Shown here: one piece after another, positions 32,559 to 43,995 of the stretch
Numbering within the stretch: the stretch's first letter is position 1
Layout of the letters: each line of letters starts with the position of its first letter
From: Corynebacterium glyciniphilum AJ 3170
GTDB taxonomy: Bacteria > Actinomycetota > Actinomycetes > Mycobacteriales > Mycobacteriaceae
Reading direction: 5' to 3'
Length of the DNA stretch: 44,818 nucleotides
NCBI RefSeq assembly: GCF_007673095.1
Contig: NZ_VDYZ01000019.1
Span: forward strand, 1-44,818
The notes under the pieces: model-generated
Told to the model about the DNA's origin: nothing
Database searches by the model: none
Seen by the model: the letters and a program-made list of their open reading frames with translations, nothing else
Program-made: the position numbers and the translations under genes

Positions 32559-34166
32559 GTGTTTGAGTCCTTGTCCGACCGCTTGTCCGGCGCCCTCAAG
32601 GGCCTGCGCGGGAAAGGACGGCTGACCGAGGCGGACATCAACGCCACCGCCCGTGAGATCCGTCTGGCTCTCCTTGAGGCGGATGTCTCCCTGCCGGTCG
32701 TCCGTGCCTTCATCAAGAGGATCAAGGAGCGCGCCAACGGTGTCGTGGTCTCCGAGGCGCTCAACCCTGCACAGCAGGTCATCAAGATCGTCAACGAGGA
32801 ACTGCAGGGCATCCTCGGTGGCGAGACCCGTCGACTGAATCTCGCCAAGAACCCGCCGACCGTGATCATGCTCGCCGGCCTCCAGGGCGCGGGTAAGACC
32901 ACCCTGGCCGGAAAGCTCGCGAAACACCTGGCGAAACAGGGGCACACCCCGATGCTCGTGGCGTGTGACCTGCAGCGTCCTGGTGCGGTACAGCAGCTGC
33001 AGATCGTCGGTGAGCGTGCTGAGGTGGCGACGTTCGCCCCGGACCCGGGTACCTCGCTTGATTCCCTCGACCATGAGATGGGGACCAGTCACGGAGACCC
33101 CGTCGCCGTGGCCCAGGCCGGTATCGAAGAAGCGGGGCGCACCAAGCACGACGTCGTCATCATCGACACCGCAGGCCGGCTGGGTATCGACGAGACGCTC
33201 ATGACCCAGGCCCGCAACATTCGCGATGCGGTCAACCCGGACGAAGTCCTGTTCGTCATCGACTCGATGATCGGGCAGGACGCCGTGACCACCGCCGAGG
33301 CCTTCCGTGACGGTGTGGACTTCACCGGTGTCGTGCTCACCAAGCTCGACGGTGATGCCCGAGGTGGTGCGGCACTGTCGATCCGCGAGGTCACCGGCAA
33401 GCCCATCATGTTCGCGTCCACCGGTGAGAAGCTCGAGGACTTCGACGTCTTCCATCCGGACCGGATGGCCAACCGTATTCTCGGCATGGGTGACGTGCTC
33501 AGCCTCATCGAGCAGGCCGAGCAGGTCATGGACCAGAGGAAGGCGGAGGACTCTGCGGCCAGGATGGCCTCCGGTGAACTCACGCTGGAGGATTTCCTCG
33601 ACCAGATGCTCATGATCCGTCGGATGGGGCCGTTGGGCAACGTGCTCAAGATGCTCCCCGGCGGCAAGCAGATGAACGACATGGCCGACATGGTCGACGA
33701 AAAGCAGCTTGACCGGATCCAGGCGATCATCCGCGGTATGACTCCCGCCGAGCGTGAGAACCCGAACATCCTGAACGCCTCGCGGCGTAAGCGTATCGCT
33801 GCCGGCTCGGGCGTGACCGTGGCTGACATCAACCAGCTGGTCAGTCGGTTCCACGAGGCCAAGAAGATGATGGGAAAGATGGCCGGACAGTTCGGCATGG
33901 GCGGTGGCATGGGGCGTTCCGCGACGAAGAAGAAGCCCAAGGGGCGGAAGGGCAAGAACGGTAAGCGTAAGCCAGCGAAGAAGGGGCCTTCGCAGCCGAA
34001 GACACCGCAGGGCATGCCTGGAATGCCTGGCATGGGCGGAATGCCGGGGATGCCCGGCGGTGGCGGAATGCCGTCGATGGCGGACCTGAAGAAGATGCAG
34101 CAGCAGATGCCCGAAGGCTTCGAGAACATCGACATGAACAACCTCGACTTCGGCAAAGGGCGTTAG
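32559..34166 (+). CDS. ffh: Signal recognition particle protein Ffh (SRP54)
   Basis: Ffh binds signal sequences and SRP RNA and delivers ribosomes to FtsY. The 535-residue protein has an N domain (FESLSDRLSGALKGLRGKG) and a GTPase domain. The latter carries the P-loop GLQGAGKTTLAGKLAKHL (~106-123), the CDLQRPGAVQQL motif, DTAGRLGIDE, and TKLDGDARGGAALS. A C-terminal methionine-rich M domain (~330-460) follows, and a tail of Lys-rich and then GMPGM repeats. GTG at 32559 is the start; AAGGGAGA is 9 nt upstream. Both SRP GTPase genes lie within 5 kb in this window. No SRP RNA gene was seen. Confidence 0.97.
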   Translation: MFESLSDRLSGALKGLRGKGRLTEADINATAREIRLALLEADVSLPVVRAFIKRIKERANGVVVSEALNPAQQVIKIVNEELQGILGGETRRLNLAKNPPTVIMLAGLQGAGKTTLAGKLAKHLAKQGHTPMLVACDLQRPGAVQQLQIVGERAEVATFAPDPGTSLDSLDHEMGTSHGDPVAVAQAGIEEAGRTKHDVVIIDTAGRLGIDETLMTQARNIRDAVNPDEVLFVIDSMIGQDAVTTAEAFRDGVDFTGVVLTKLDGDARGGAALSIREVTGKPIMFASTGEKLEDFDVFHPDRMANRILGMGDVLSLIEQAEQVMDQRKAEDSAARMASGELTLEDFLDQMLMIRRMGPLGNVLKMLPGGKQMNDMADMVDEKQLDRIQAIIRGMTPAERENPNILNASRRKRIAAGSGVTVADINQLVSRFHEAKKMMGKMAGQFGMGGGMGRSATKKKPKGRKGKNGKRKPAKKGPSQPKTPQGMPGMPGMGGMPGMPGGGGMPSMADLKKMQQQMPEGFENIDMNNLDFGKGR

Positions 34167-34383
34167 CTGACCCGGTTGCCCGGATTTGTTCGGGTGGTCT
34201 GCTTCCCTGTAGTGTCGAACGGTCTGCGTAACACCGATCACGACCCCGGTCGTCCGGTGGTCACGCGCAGGATAAATCCAAGGGTTGAACCGGCCCGCAG
34301 CTATGCGCCCCCACCTGTGCGGGGTCCGTCGGATGCGGGTGTCCGTACTGCCCGGTGACCGTCAACAGGAAAGAGGACCTTTC

Positions 34384-34872
34384 ATGTCCGTCAAGATCAA
34401 GCTCCAGCGCCTCGGCAAGATCCGCACCCCGCACTACCGCGTGGTCATCGCTGACGCCCGTACCCGTCGCTCCGGCAAGGTGATCGAGAACATCGGCATC
34501 TACGAGCCCAAGGCCGAGCCGTCCGTCATCAAGATCGACTCCGAGCGCGCACGCCACTGGCTGAGCGTCGGCGCACAGCCGACCGAGCCGGTCCTCGCCC
34601 TGCTGAAGGTCACCGGCGACTGGCAGGCCCACAAGGGTCTCCCGGGCTCCGAGGGAACCCTGAAGGCCCAGCCGGAGAAGGCATCCAAGCTGGATCTCTT
34701 CAATGCCGCGCTGGCAGAGGCTGCTGACGCACCGACCGCCGAGGCCATCACGGACAAGAAGCGGAAGGCCAAGGAAGAGGCGGAAGCCAAGGCTGCCGCT
34801 GAGGCTGAGGCGGCCGACAAGGCTGCTGAGAAGGAAGCAGACAAGGCCGACGAGGCCGCTGAGGCTGAGTAG
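34384..34872 (+). CDS. rpsP: 30S ribosomal protein bS16
   Basis: bS16 is needed for 30S assembly. The 162-residue protein has the conserved core at 1-~85, beginning [20 protein letters not shown], with [16 protein letters not shown]. It then carries an Ala/Glu/Lys-rich extension of some 75 residues ([20 protein letters not shown]). Long tails of this type are usual for actinobacterial bS16. The ATG at 34384 is selected over upstream in-frame ATGs because the protein core starts there and AGGAAAGAGGA lies at 34367-34377. The leader from the ffh stop is about 217 nt. Confidence 0.97.
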   Translation: MSVKIKLQRLGKIRTPHYRVVIADARTRRSGKVIENIGIYEPKAEPSVIKIDSERARHWLSVGAQPTEPVLALLKVTGDWQAHKGLPGSEGTLKAQPEKASKLDLFNAALAEAADAPTAEAITDKKRKAKEEAEAKAAAEAEAADKAAEKEADKADEAAEAE

Positions 34873-34929
34873 TCTGTCTTCTATCGTCATGTGTCGGAGT
34901 GCTGTGAGACTCTGAGCATGATTCCCGGG

Positions 34930-34969
34930 GCACCGTCTCCACCGTTATGACCGGTGGGGACGGTGCTTT
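34930..34969 (+). terminator. Intrinsic terminator after rpsP
   Basis: The 15-bp stem GCACCGTCTCCACCG (34930-34944) pairs with 34952-34966 with one G-U pair, and is followed by a short T run. It ends rpsP transcription before gdhA. Confidence 0.85.
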
Positions 34970-35162
34970 CGTCTGTCGTGACCGGACGGGGCTTGGTGAT
35001 ACCGATATGTACGGGCGGGGGTGTGTGGCGGGGGTGATATCAGGGGGCGCCGGTTGCCGGACATAGATTTCACAAGTGTTTCGACATCATTTCCTGTGCA
35101 GGCCGACCCTGAAACAAAGCAGGTCAGATGTTGTGTCCTGGGTCACTCATGTGGCGAACCTG

Positions 35163-36571
<1,409 letters not shown>

Positions 36572-36600
36572 GGGCTGCGGAACTGTGCGGTTCCGTGCGG

Positions 36601-36606
36601 TACGCT
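36601..36606 (+). promoter_or_regulatory. -10 (TACGCT) of rimM, leaderless type
   Basis: TACGCT lies 7 nt before the rimM ATG at 36614. A small hairpin, CGGAAC/GTTCCG (36578-36595), sits directly upstream, after the gdhA stop. Confidence 0.5.
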
Positions 36607-36613
36607 GACCTCC

Positions 36614-37207
36614 ATGTCAGGTACTGAACAACTCCAGATCGGCCGGGTGATCAAGCCGCACGGTGTGCGGGGGGAGCTGGTGGTCGACGCGACCACCGAC
36701 GATCCGGCGGGACGGTTCGCCGTGGGGACCGTGTTGACCGGCCGACACCGGGGGACGGAGAGGACCCTCACCGTGACGTCGACGCGGCCACATCAAGGCC
36801 GGTTGCTGGTCACGGTCGAGGAGGTCACTGACCGTACCGAGGCTGAAACGTTGCGTGGTCTGCGTTTCTTCGGCGATCCCGTGACGGAACCGGGGGAGGA
36901 CGGATTCTACGACCATCAGCTCGAAGGCCTCCGTGTGCTCGACTGCGGACAGGTCGACGAAGAGACCGCCAACGCCCGGGCGTACGACGGTGCCACCCCG
37001 GAACCGGTTGATATCGGCGTGGTCAGCGGGGTCACTCACGGTCCCGCCGGCACGTTGCTCGAGGTGGCGGTGGACACGGATGCCCCGTTGCCGACAGCGG
37101 GCGGGACGATCCTGGTCCCGTTCCGCCACGCCATCGTCCCGATCGTCGATCTGGACAACGGTGCGCTGGTGCTGACCCCGCCGGAGGGGCTGCTCGACCT
37201 CGGGTAA
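36614..37207 (+). CDS. rimM: Ribosome maturation factor RimM
   Basis: RimM assists assembly of the 30S head near uS19. The 197-residue protein has the N-terminal barrel motif IGRVIKPHGVRGELVVDATT and the linker region GLRFFGDP, then the PRC-barrel domain ending in ILVPFRHAIVPIVDLDNGAL. Its stop TAA doubles as the start of the -10 element for trmD, 11 bp before the trmD ATG. Confidence 0.95.
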   Translation: MSGTEQLQIGRVIKPHGVRGELVVDATTDDPAGRFAVGTVLTGRHRGTERTLTVTSTRPHQGRLLVTVEEVTDRTEAETLRGLRFFGDPVTEPGEDGFYDHQLEGLRVLDCGQVDEETANARAYDGATPEPVDIGVVSGVTHGPAGTLLEVAVDTDAPLPTAGGTILVPFRHAIVPIVDLDNGALVLTPPEGLLDLG

Positions 37208-37210
37208 GAT
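37205..37210 (+). promoter_or_regulatory. -10 (TAAGAT) of trmD overlapping rimM stop
   Basis: The first triplet TAA is the rimM stop codon. The hexamer lies 8 nt before the trmD ATG at 37219. The spacer CAACCCCC lacks a Shine-Dalgarno. Confidence 0.6.
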
Positions 37211-37218
37211 CAACCCCC

Positions 37219-38070
37219 ATGCGTCTGGACGTCATCACGATCTTTCCCGAGTACCTGGACCCGTTGCGGCATGCTCTGCTGGGGAGGGCCATCGAGCGCG
37301 GAATCCTTGACGTCGCCGTCCACGACCTGCGCTCCTGGACCCATGACGTGCATAAGGCGGTGGACGACACCCCTTACGGCGGCGGCCCCGGCATGGTCAT
37401 GAAACCCACGGTGTGGGGCCCCGCGCTCGACGATGTGGCGTCCCTTTCCGGACCGGCAGCCACGGTGAGACGGCTGGAGAGTGCACAACCGCATGTGCCC
37501 GCCGTCGCGTCGGATACCGGGCGGGCTCATGCCGGCCACGACGACCGTCCTGTGCTGGTCGTCCCGACTCCCGCCGGGGCACCCTTCACCCAGCACACCG
37601 CCGAACGGTGGGCGGCGGAGGAGCGGCTTGTCTTCGCCTGTGGTCGCTACGAAGGAATCGACCAGCGGGTCTTCGATGACGCAACGGCGCGGTACCGGGT
37701 GGAGGAGGTGTCCCTCGGCGACTACGTGTTGATCGGAGGGGAGGTCGCGGTGCTGGTGATGGCAGAGGCGGTGGTACGGCTCATTCCTGGTGTCCTGGGG
37801 AACCGCCGGAGCCATGAGGAGGATTCCTTCCAGGACGGTCTGCTCGAAGGCCCCAGCTACACCAAACCGAGGGTCTGGCGGGAGCGGGAGGTCCCTGAGG
37901 TCCTGCTCTCCGGAGATCACGCGAAGGTGGACCGGTGGCGCAGGGACCAGGCACTGTTGCGCACCGCGACAACCCGGCCTGAGCTGATCGAGGCACTGCA
38001 GCAGGAAGGCGCGCTGGACGCCCGGGACCGCAGCGTCCTGGAGTCGACGCCGGACACGCCGGGGGAGTAG
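37219..38070 (+). CDS. trmD: tRNA (guanine(37)-N(1))-methyltransferase
   Basis: TrmD methylates G37 next to the anticodon, which prevents frameshifting. The 283-residue protein has the start RLDVITIFPEYLDPLRHALL, the deep-trefoil SAM-binding parts YGGGPGMVMKP and FACGRYEGIDQRV, then VEEVSLGDYVLIGGEVAVLV, and the C-terminal substrate domain with EGPSYTKPRVWREREVPEVL. An insert of ~30 residues lies between VMKPTVWG and VLVVPTPAG. It follows rimM as in most bacteria. Confidence 0.96.
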   Translation: MRLDVITIFPEYLDPLRHALLGRAIERGILDVAVHDLRSWTHDVHKAVDDTPYGGGPGMVMKPTVWGPALDDVASLSGPAATVRRLESAQPHVPAVASDTGRAHAGHDDRPVLVVPTPAGAPFTQHTAERWAAEERLVFACGRYEGIDQRVFDDATARYRVEEVSLGDYVLIGGEVAVLVMAEAVVRLIPGVLGNRRSHEEDSFQDGLLEGPSYTKPRVWREREVPEVLLSGDHAKVDRWRRDQALLRTATTRPELIEALQQEGALDARDRSVLESTPDTPGE

Positions 38071-38234
38071 CACGGCGGACGGACCCTGCGTCGAGGGCCG
38101 GTTGTCCCCAGGGAGCGTTCTGTCCACAACGTCCTGGTGCTTCTCCGGGGGTGCAGGACGGCGAGGGGACCATCGTGTCTACTGTTCTCCTGGACGGCCG
38201 GATACGTTTCCGGCCACGGGACAAGGGGGAGATC

Positions 38235-38960
38235 ATGCCAGTCACCGAACCGGTGAACAGTCCGTCGGTGGAGGAACTCACCGTCTATCCGTTCAACAGA
38301 ATGGAACTCAGGATGGCACAGAGCGGCCTGCGTGGTCGATCCGCGGCCGAGCGTGCCGCCATCTCAGAGATGGTGCGCACGCGTGGGGCAGCGTATGCGG
38401 CCCGGTTCCGGCACGCCGCAGAACTGTCGTGGAGGATGCCGGAAATGTACTGGTCGGCTGTCGAGGACGGCCGGATGACCCTGGAACACATGGACGCGGT
38501 CTGGCGCCGGATTGACCGCCATGCGGGGCTGCGGGCGAGGATCGAGGACCAGGAGGCTGAGCTGCAGCGGCAACGGGACCTCGCGGGCCGTGAGAACGAC
38601 GGGGAGGACGGGGAGACCTGCGGTGCCGGTGGCTCCGGGGGAGAGGTTTTCTACGGGGAGCCCACGCCGTGGGAGGTCAACGATGCTCCGTGGCGACGTC
38701 GCTTCCCGGACGTGGAAAGCCCGTACTGCCCCTCGGCGGACCGGTCCGTGGAACAGGCGGTGACCGACTGGCTGCTGGCCTGTCCGCACCGGTTGATCAC
38801 CTCCTCCGGTGCTGGCTCGCTGATACCGCGGTCCACCGTGACCATCCACCGGCTCCGTGAAGTCGTCGATGCGGCCGTGGACGACGACCTCGCCAGCCGG
38901 GAGGCTTATGAACAGCAGGGCAGTCCGGCGCATCCGGATCCCTCGGGGCATCCGTTCTAG
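38235..38960 (+). CDS. Hypothetical protein, weakly DUF222-like
   Basis: I do not firmly recognise this 241-residue protein. The N-terminal half (~20-115) is helical with RGRSAAERAAISEMVRTRGA, then ELSWRMPEMYWSAVEDGRMT and LEHMDAVWRRIDRHAGL. This resembles the N-terminal DUF222 region of corynebacterial HNH-endonuclease proteins, but no HNH domain follows. A charged Gly/Glu-rich linker (~120-145) leads to a second segment with VEQAVTDWLLACPHRL and VTIHRLREVVDAAVDDDLAS. It could be a truncated or domain-reduced relative. The ATG at 38235 is preferred, with AAGGGGGAGA at 38223-38232; the frame is open to 38151. Confidence 0.6.
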   Translation: MPVTEPVNSPSVEELTVYPFNRMELRMAQSGLRGRSAAERAAISEMVRTRGAAYAARFRHAAELSWRMPEMYWSAVEDGRMTLEHMDAVWRRIDRHAGLRARIEDQEAELQRQRDLAGRENDGEDGETCGAGGSGGEVFYGEPTPWEVNDAPWRRRFPDVESPYCPSADRSVEQAVTDWLLACPHRLITSSGAGSLIPRSTVTIHRLREVVDAAVDDDLASREAYEQQGSPAHPDPSGHPF

Positions 38961-38996
38961 GACGGACACATATCGGCGCGGGGCGGTGGACGCGAC

Positions 38997-39002
38997 TAGC
39001 GT
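38997..39002 (+). promoter_or_regulatory. Putative -10 (TAGCGT) of 130-residue gene, leaderless type
   Basis: TAGCGT lies 7 nt before the ATG at 39010. It is what decides this start inside a longer open frame. Confidence 0.45.
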
Positions 39003-39009
39003 GGTGACC

Positions 39010-39398
39010 ATGACAACACGCGGGCGAAACGGCACCACCGCGACGGACATGAATGTCCTCGTCCGTCCAGACCATGTCGTGGCTCTGGCTGACGCGATCA
39101 AACATGCGCTCGGCGACCACGGTGCCACTGGCGTCGAGGTGGTGTTGACCGGTATTGAATCTGCCTGCGAGCCGGACAACATGCTCGTGGCTGAATACCA
39201 GCAACGATTCGACACGCCGCCGATCGGCGAACAGGTCCACCGCCTGAGGGTAACTGCCTGCTGGCCGGACGCGCACGGGCAGGACAAGACGATGAGCACC
39301 GCCGATGTCACCCGCGTCATCGCAGCGTGTCTGCCGGGTGTTCCCGACGGGTCGCCCGGGCTCTGGTTCGGCCAGACGTCCACGCTACGATCATCCGA

Positions 39399-39402
<4 letters not shown>
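39010..39402 (+). CDS. Hypothetical protein of 130 residues upstream of tex
   Basis: I do not recognise this protein. It is small and soluble, with no signal peptide or membrane segment. Recognisable elements are only a predicted helix, VRPDHVVALADAIKHALGDH, a beta-rich middle (VEVVLTGIESACEP, HRLRVTACWPD), and a helix STADVTRVIAACLPG. The end overlaps the tex start in the ATGA manner, so the two are probably translationally coupled, although tex also has its own -10. The longer open frame from 38857 is not used because of the -10 at 38997-39002. Confidence 0.6.
39386..39391 (+). promoter_or_regulatory. -10 (TACGAT) of tex, leaderless type
   Basis: TACGAT lies 7 nt before the tex ATG at 39399, inside the end of the upstream gene. 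Confidence 0.5.
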
Positions 39403-41745
<2,343 letters not shown>

Positions 41746-41756
<11 letters not shown>

Positions 41757-41775
41757 GGTCCGGCGCTGGCATAAT
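41746..41775 (+). promoter_or_regulatory. rplS promoter (-35 TTGGCC, extended -10 TGGCATAAT)
   Basis: TTGGCC (41746-41751) and CATAAT (41770-41775) are 18 bp apart, with TGG giving an extended -10. The inferred start near 41782 leaves a leader of about 130 nt before rplS. That is long enough for ribosomal-protein leader control, but no named element could be assigned. Confidence 0.6.
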
Positions 41776-41913
41776 AGCCGGGTTGCGTGAACTCTGCCTC
41801 CTCACCGGGGCGGGGGAGCGCCAAAATTCAATGGTGTGGGCATGAACGCGCACCGCTCGTCCGAGCAGGTCGTGGGTCCTCTGTCCGATCGAAGACACAG
41901 CAAGGAAACTGAA

Positions 41914-42255
41914 ATGCACTATCTCGACAAGGTCGACGCCGCACAGCTGCGTAGCGACATCCCCGACTTCCGTCCCGGCGACACCCTCGACGTCCACGTC
42001 AAGGTCATCGAGGGCACCAAGAGCCGTGTCCAGGTGTTCCGCGGCGTCGTCATCCGCCGTCAGAACTCCGGTATCCGCGAGACCTTCACGGTCCGCAAGG
42101 TTTCCTTCGGCGTCGGCGTGGAGCGTACCTTCCCGGTGCACTCCCCGAACATCGATCACATCGACGTCCTGACACGCGGTAAGGTTCGTCGTGCGAAGCT
42201 GTACTACCTCCGCGACCTGCGCGGTAAGGCAGCCAAGATCAAGGAGAAGCGCTAA
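41914..42255 (+). CDS. rplS: 50S ribosomal protein bL19
   Basis: bL19 sits at the 30S-50S interface. The 113-residue protein has the expected sequence: [39 protein letters not shown] and the C-terminal [20 protein letters not shown]. The ATG at 41914 is supported by AAGGAA at 41902-41907; the frame is open to 41836. In most bacteria rplS follows trmD directly; here ~3.8 kb of other genes intervene. lepB and rnhB, which usually follow, are not in this window. Confidence 0.97.
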   Translation: MHYLDKVDAAQLRSDIPDFRPGDTLDVHVKVIEGTKSRVQVFRGVVIRRQNSGIRETFTVRKVSFGVGVERTFPVHSPNIDHIDVLTRGKVRRAKLYYLRDLRGKAAKIKEKR

Positions 42256-42439
42256 GCTTCTGCTAGAAATAGCCTCTGACCTTCATTTCTGCTTTGTGCA
42301 GGATGCGGGCCAGGGGCCTTTTCTTTGTCCGAAAGCCCCGAACTACGGGGTACCGTGATAGGCCTTGTGGTTCGGCCTGCCGTGCCTCGCGCCGCTGTTG
42401 TCCTTCGTGAGACTGGGCCGAGGTCATTCTCGACACGAC

Positions 42440-42445
42440 TAGACT
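42440..42445 (+). promoter_or_regulatory. -10 (TAGACT) of AlbA_2 gene, leaderless type
   Basis: TAGACT lies 7 nt before the ATG at 42453. Confidence 0.5.
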
Positions 42446-42452
42446 AAGGCTG

Positions 42453-43679
42453 ATGTTTACCTCGCTGCACCGTGCCCTCGGCATTGGCCCGACCGACACC
42501 TTCACTACCGAGATGCTCGACGAACTCGTCGAGATACGAGCTGTGGAGACTGCTGACCTCGACTTCAAGGCCAAGCTCGACTCCCGCCCGACGGACCCGC
42601 ACAGCGATGTGAAGAAAGACCTTGCCGCCATGGCGAACTACGGCGGCGGGGTCATTGTCTACGGTATCGGTGAGAAGTCGGATATGAAGGACCATGCCGG
42701 TGAGCGCGTGGACGCCGGTTTGGTCGACGAGGGATACGAGCAGGCGTTCATGAGTGTGGCGGTTGGTCACATTGTTCCGCCGCTCTTCGGGGTTGAACTC
42801 CACCGGGTCGAGGAGGATGGCCGCAACGCACTCATTGTCGTAGTACCTCGCAGCCGGCAGGTGCCGCACATGTTCTTTACGGAGAGGAAGAACTCCCCGA
42901 GGGCGCTCTCGGTCCCTGTTCGCCACGGGGCGCACTCGGAGTGGCTGTCTGAGTCCGAGATCGCCAGGCTCTACCGTGAACGCTTCGACGGGCACCGCGA
43001 GTCGGCCAAAGCCCTCAACGAACAGTACAGAAGAGTCATGGAACTCCGCGGTGACGACGGGTATTGGATGGCAGGTGTGGCGCGGCCGACCCACCCGACG
43101 GTGGTGGGCAAGACTGGGCGGGACGAAATACGCCAGGTCGCTTTCAATGCTCGCGGTGACGCCTTGCGCGAAGAGTACAGCGGTGGGTTGACAGCGTTAA
43201 GTTCGGTATACGGGGACCTCCGGCCGGACTTTCGCAGTTGGAGATTCACTGCGGCCGACAAGACGACCGGAACGCCAGAGTTCTACGTCGAGTTCCACGA
43301 CGACGGTTCAGTCTCCGTACTGTGCAGACTGGATGTGGAGCCAGGCAAGACAGATAAGGCCGACGTGTACACCTACCGCATGCCTGCCGTTGTCGGTGAC
43401 CTGCTGGCTTGCCTGCATCATTTCAGCGGTTGGACAGGTTCACGGGAGTATGACGTTCTCTTTGGCGTGGAGTGGACTGGGGATGAACCGTTGACTTTGA
43501 AGCAAGAGACTAACCTGCTGTTCTCCTCTGAACCGGTCGTGCCTATCCGACGGTTCGTGCCGGTGGAGGCGACGGTGGACGTCGCCGGTGACGACGCGGA
43601 GCTACGGGAGACGGCACGCGGGCTTGCGCTCGACTGCCTGAACCAGGCGGGGGTTTCGCAGCTGACCGTATTTCGGTGA
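42453..43679 (+). CDS. Schlafen AlbA_2 domain protein
   Basis: In this 408-residue protein the N-terminal ~45-175 is an AlbA_2 (Schlafen-type) domain: the acidic-Glu opening VEIRAVETADLDFKAKLD, then DVKKDLAAMANYGGGVIVYG. The family is seen in nucleic-acid-binding regulators and in some nucleases of defence systems. The C-terminal half (~180-408) is unrecognised and beta-rich (TPEFYVEFHDDGSVSVLCRL, VPIRRFVPVEATVDVAGDD). It lies where lepB/rnhB are expected, beside a broken gene and a transposase, which fits an accessory or defence role (inference). No helicase or wHTH module typical of larger Schlafen-like regulators follows. Confidence 0.8.
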   Translation: MFTSLHRALGIGPTDTFTTEMLDELVEIRAVETADLDFKAKLDSRPTDPHSDVKKDLAAMANYGGGVIVYGIGEKSDMKDHAGERVDAGLVDEGYEQAFMSVAVGHIVPPLFGVELHRVEEDGRNALIVVVPRSRQVPHMFFTERKNSPRALSVPVRHGAHSEWLSESEIARLYRERFDGHRESAKALNEQYRRVMELRGDDGYWMAGVARPTHPTVVGKTGRDEIRQVAFNARGDALREEYSGGLTALSSVYGDLRPDFRSWRFTAADKTTGTPEFYVEFHDDGSVSVLCRLDVEPGKTDKADVYTYRMPAVVGDLLACLHHFSGWTGSREYDVLFGVEWTGDEPLTLKQETNLLFSSEPVVPIRRFVPVEATVDVAGDDAELRETARGLALDCLNQAGVSQLTVFR

Positions 43680-43719
43680 TCCTGTCGGCCTCCACAGAGT
43701 TTTGCTGTCCCGAATGACG

Positions 43720-43995
43720 TTAAGAGGGCGATTCGCCCCGAGCGTCAGCAGCGATGACCTGCAGGCCGAGTGCGACGACTTCCCCTACTGCATCACTAAG
43801 TTCAGCATCACTCAGCTGCTGGAGCTTGGTTGATTGAGGGGCATTCTCCGTTTCTGTATACCGGAACCAAAGCTCCTTGAACTGACCGTTGAGAGATTCT
43901 GGCAGGTAGATGTCTAACCAGAGCTGGGCCAGATCGTTCTCCCATACGTTCTGCAGGCGGGGTCCCAGCGGTCCCGAGCTGACTGCGATACTAGT
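43720..43995 (-). pseudogene. 5'-truncated unknown gene, cut by IS630-type insertion
   Basis: An open frame on the minus strand encodes 91 residues, SSGPLGPRLQNVWENDLAQL through to a stop at 43720-43722. Internal blocks include LWLDIYLPESLNGQFKELWF and VGEVVALGLQVIAADARGES. Codon choice looks like real coding DNA, but no start codon with a ribosome site lies before a stop at 44014-44016. The 5' end coincides with the start of the transposase region, so it is best explained as the C-terminal remainder of a gene interrupted or deleted by the insertion. The family is not recognised. Confidence 0.6.

Noticed and set aside
32526..34241. 571-codon minus-strand open frame
   Set aside because: Antisense to ffh; its His/Leu/Arg-rich composition is typical of a shadow frame.
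42295..42330. Terminator after rplS (GGGCCAGGGGCC before TTTTCTTT)
   Set aside because: The possible stem is only about four base pairs with a 3-nt loop, too weak to claim despite the T-rich run.
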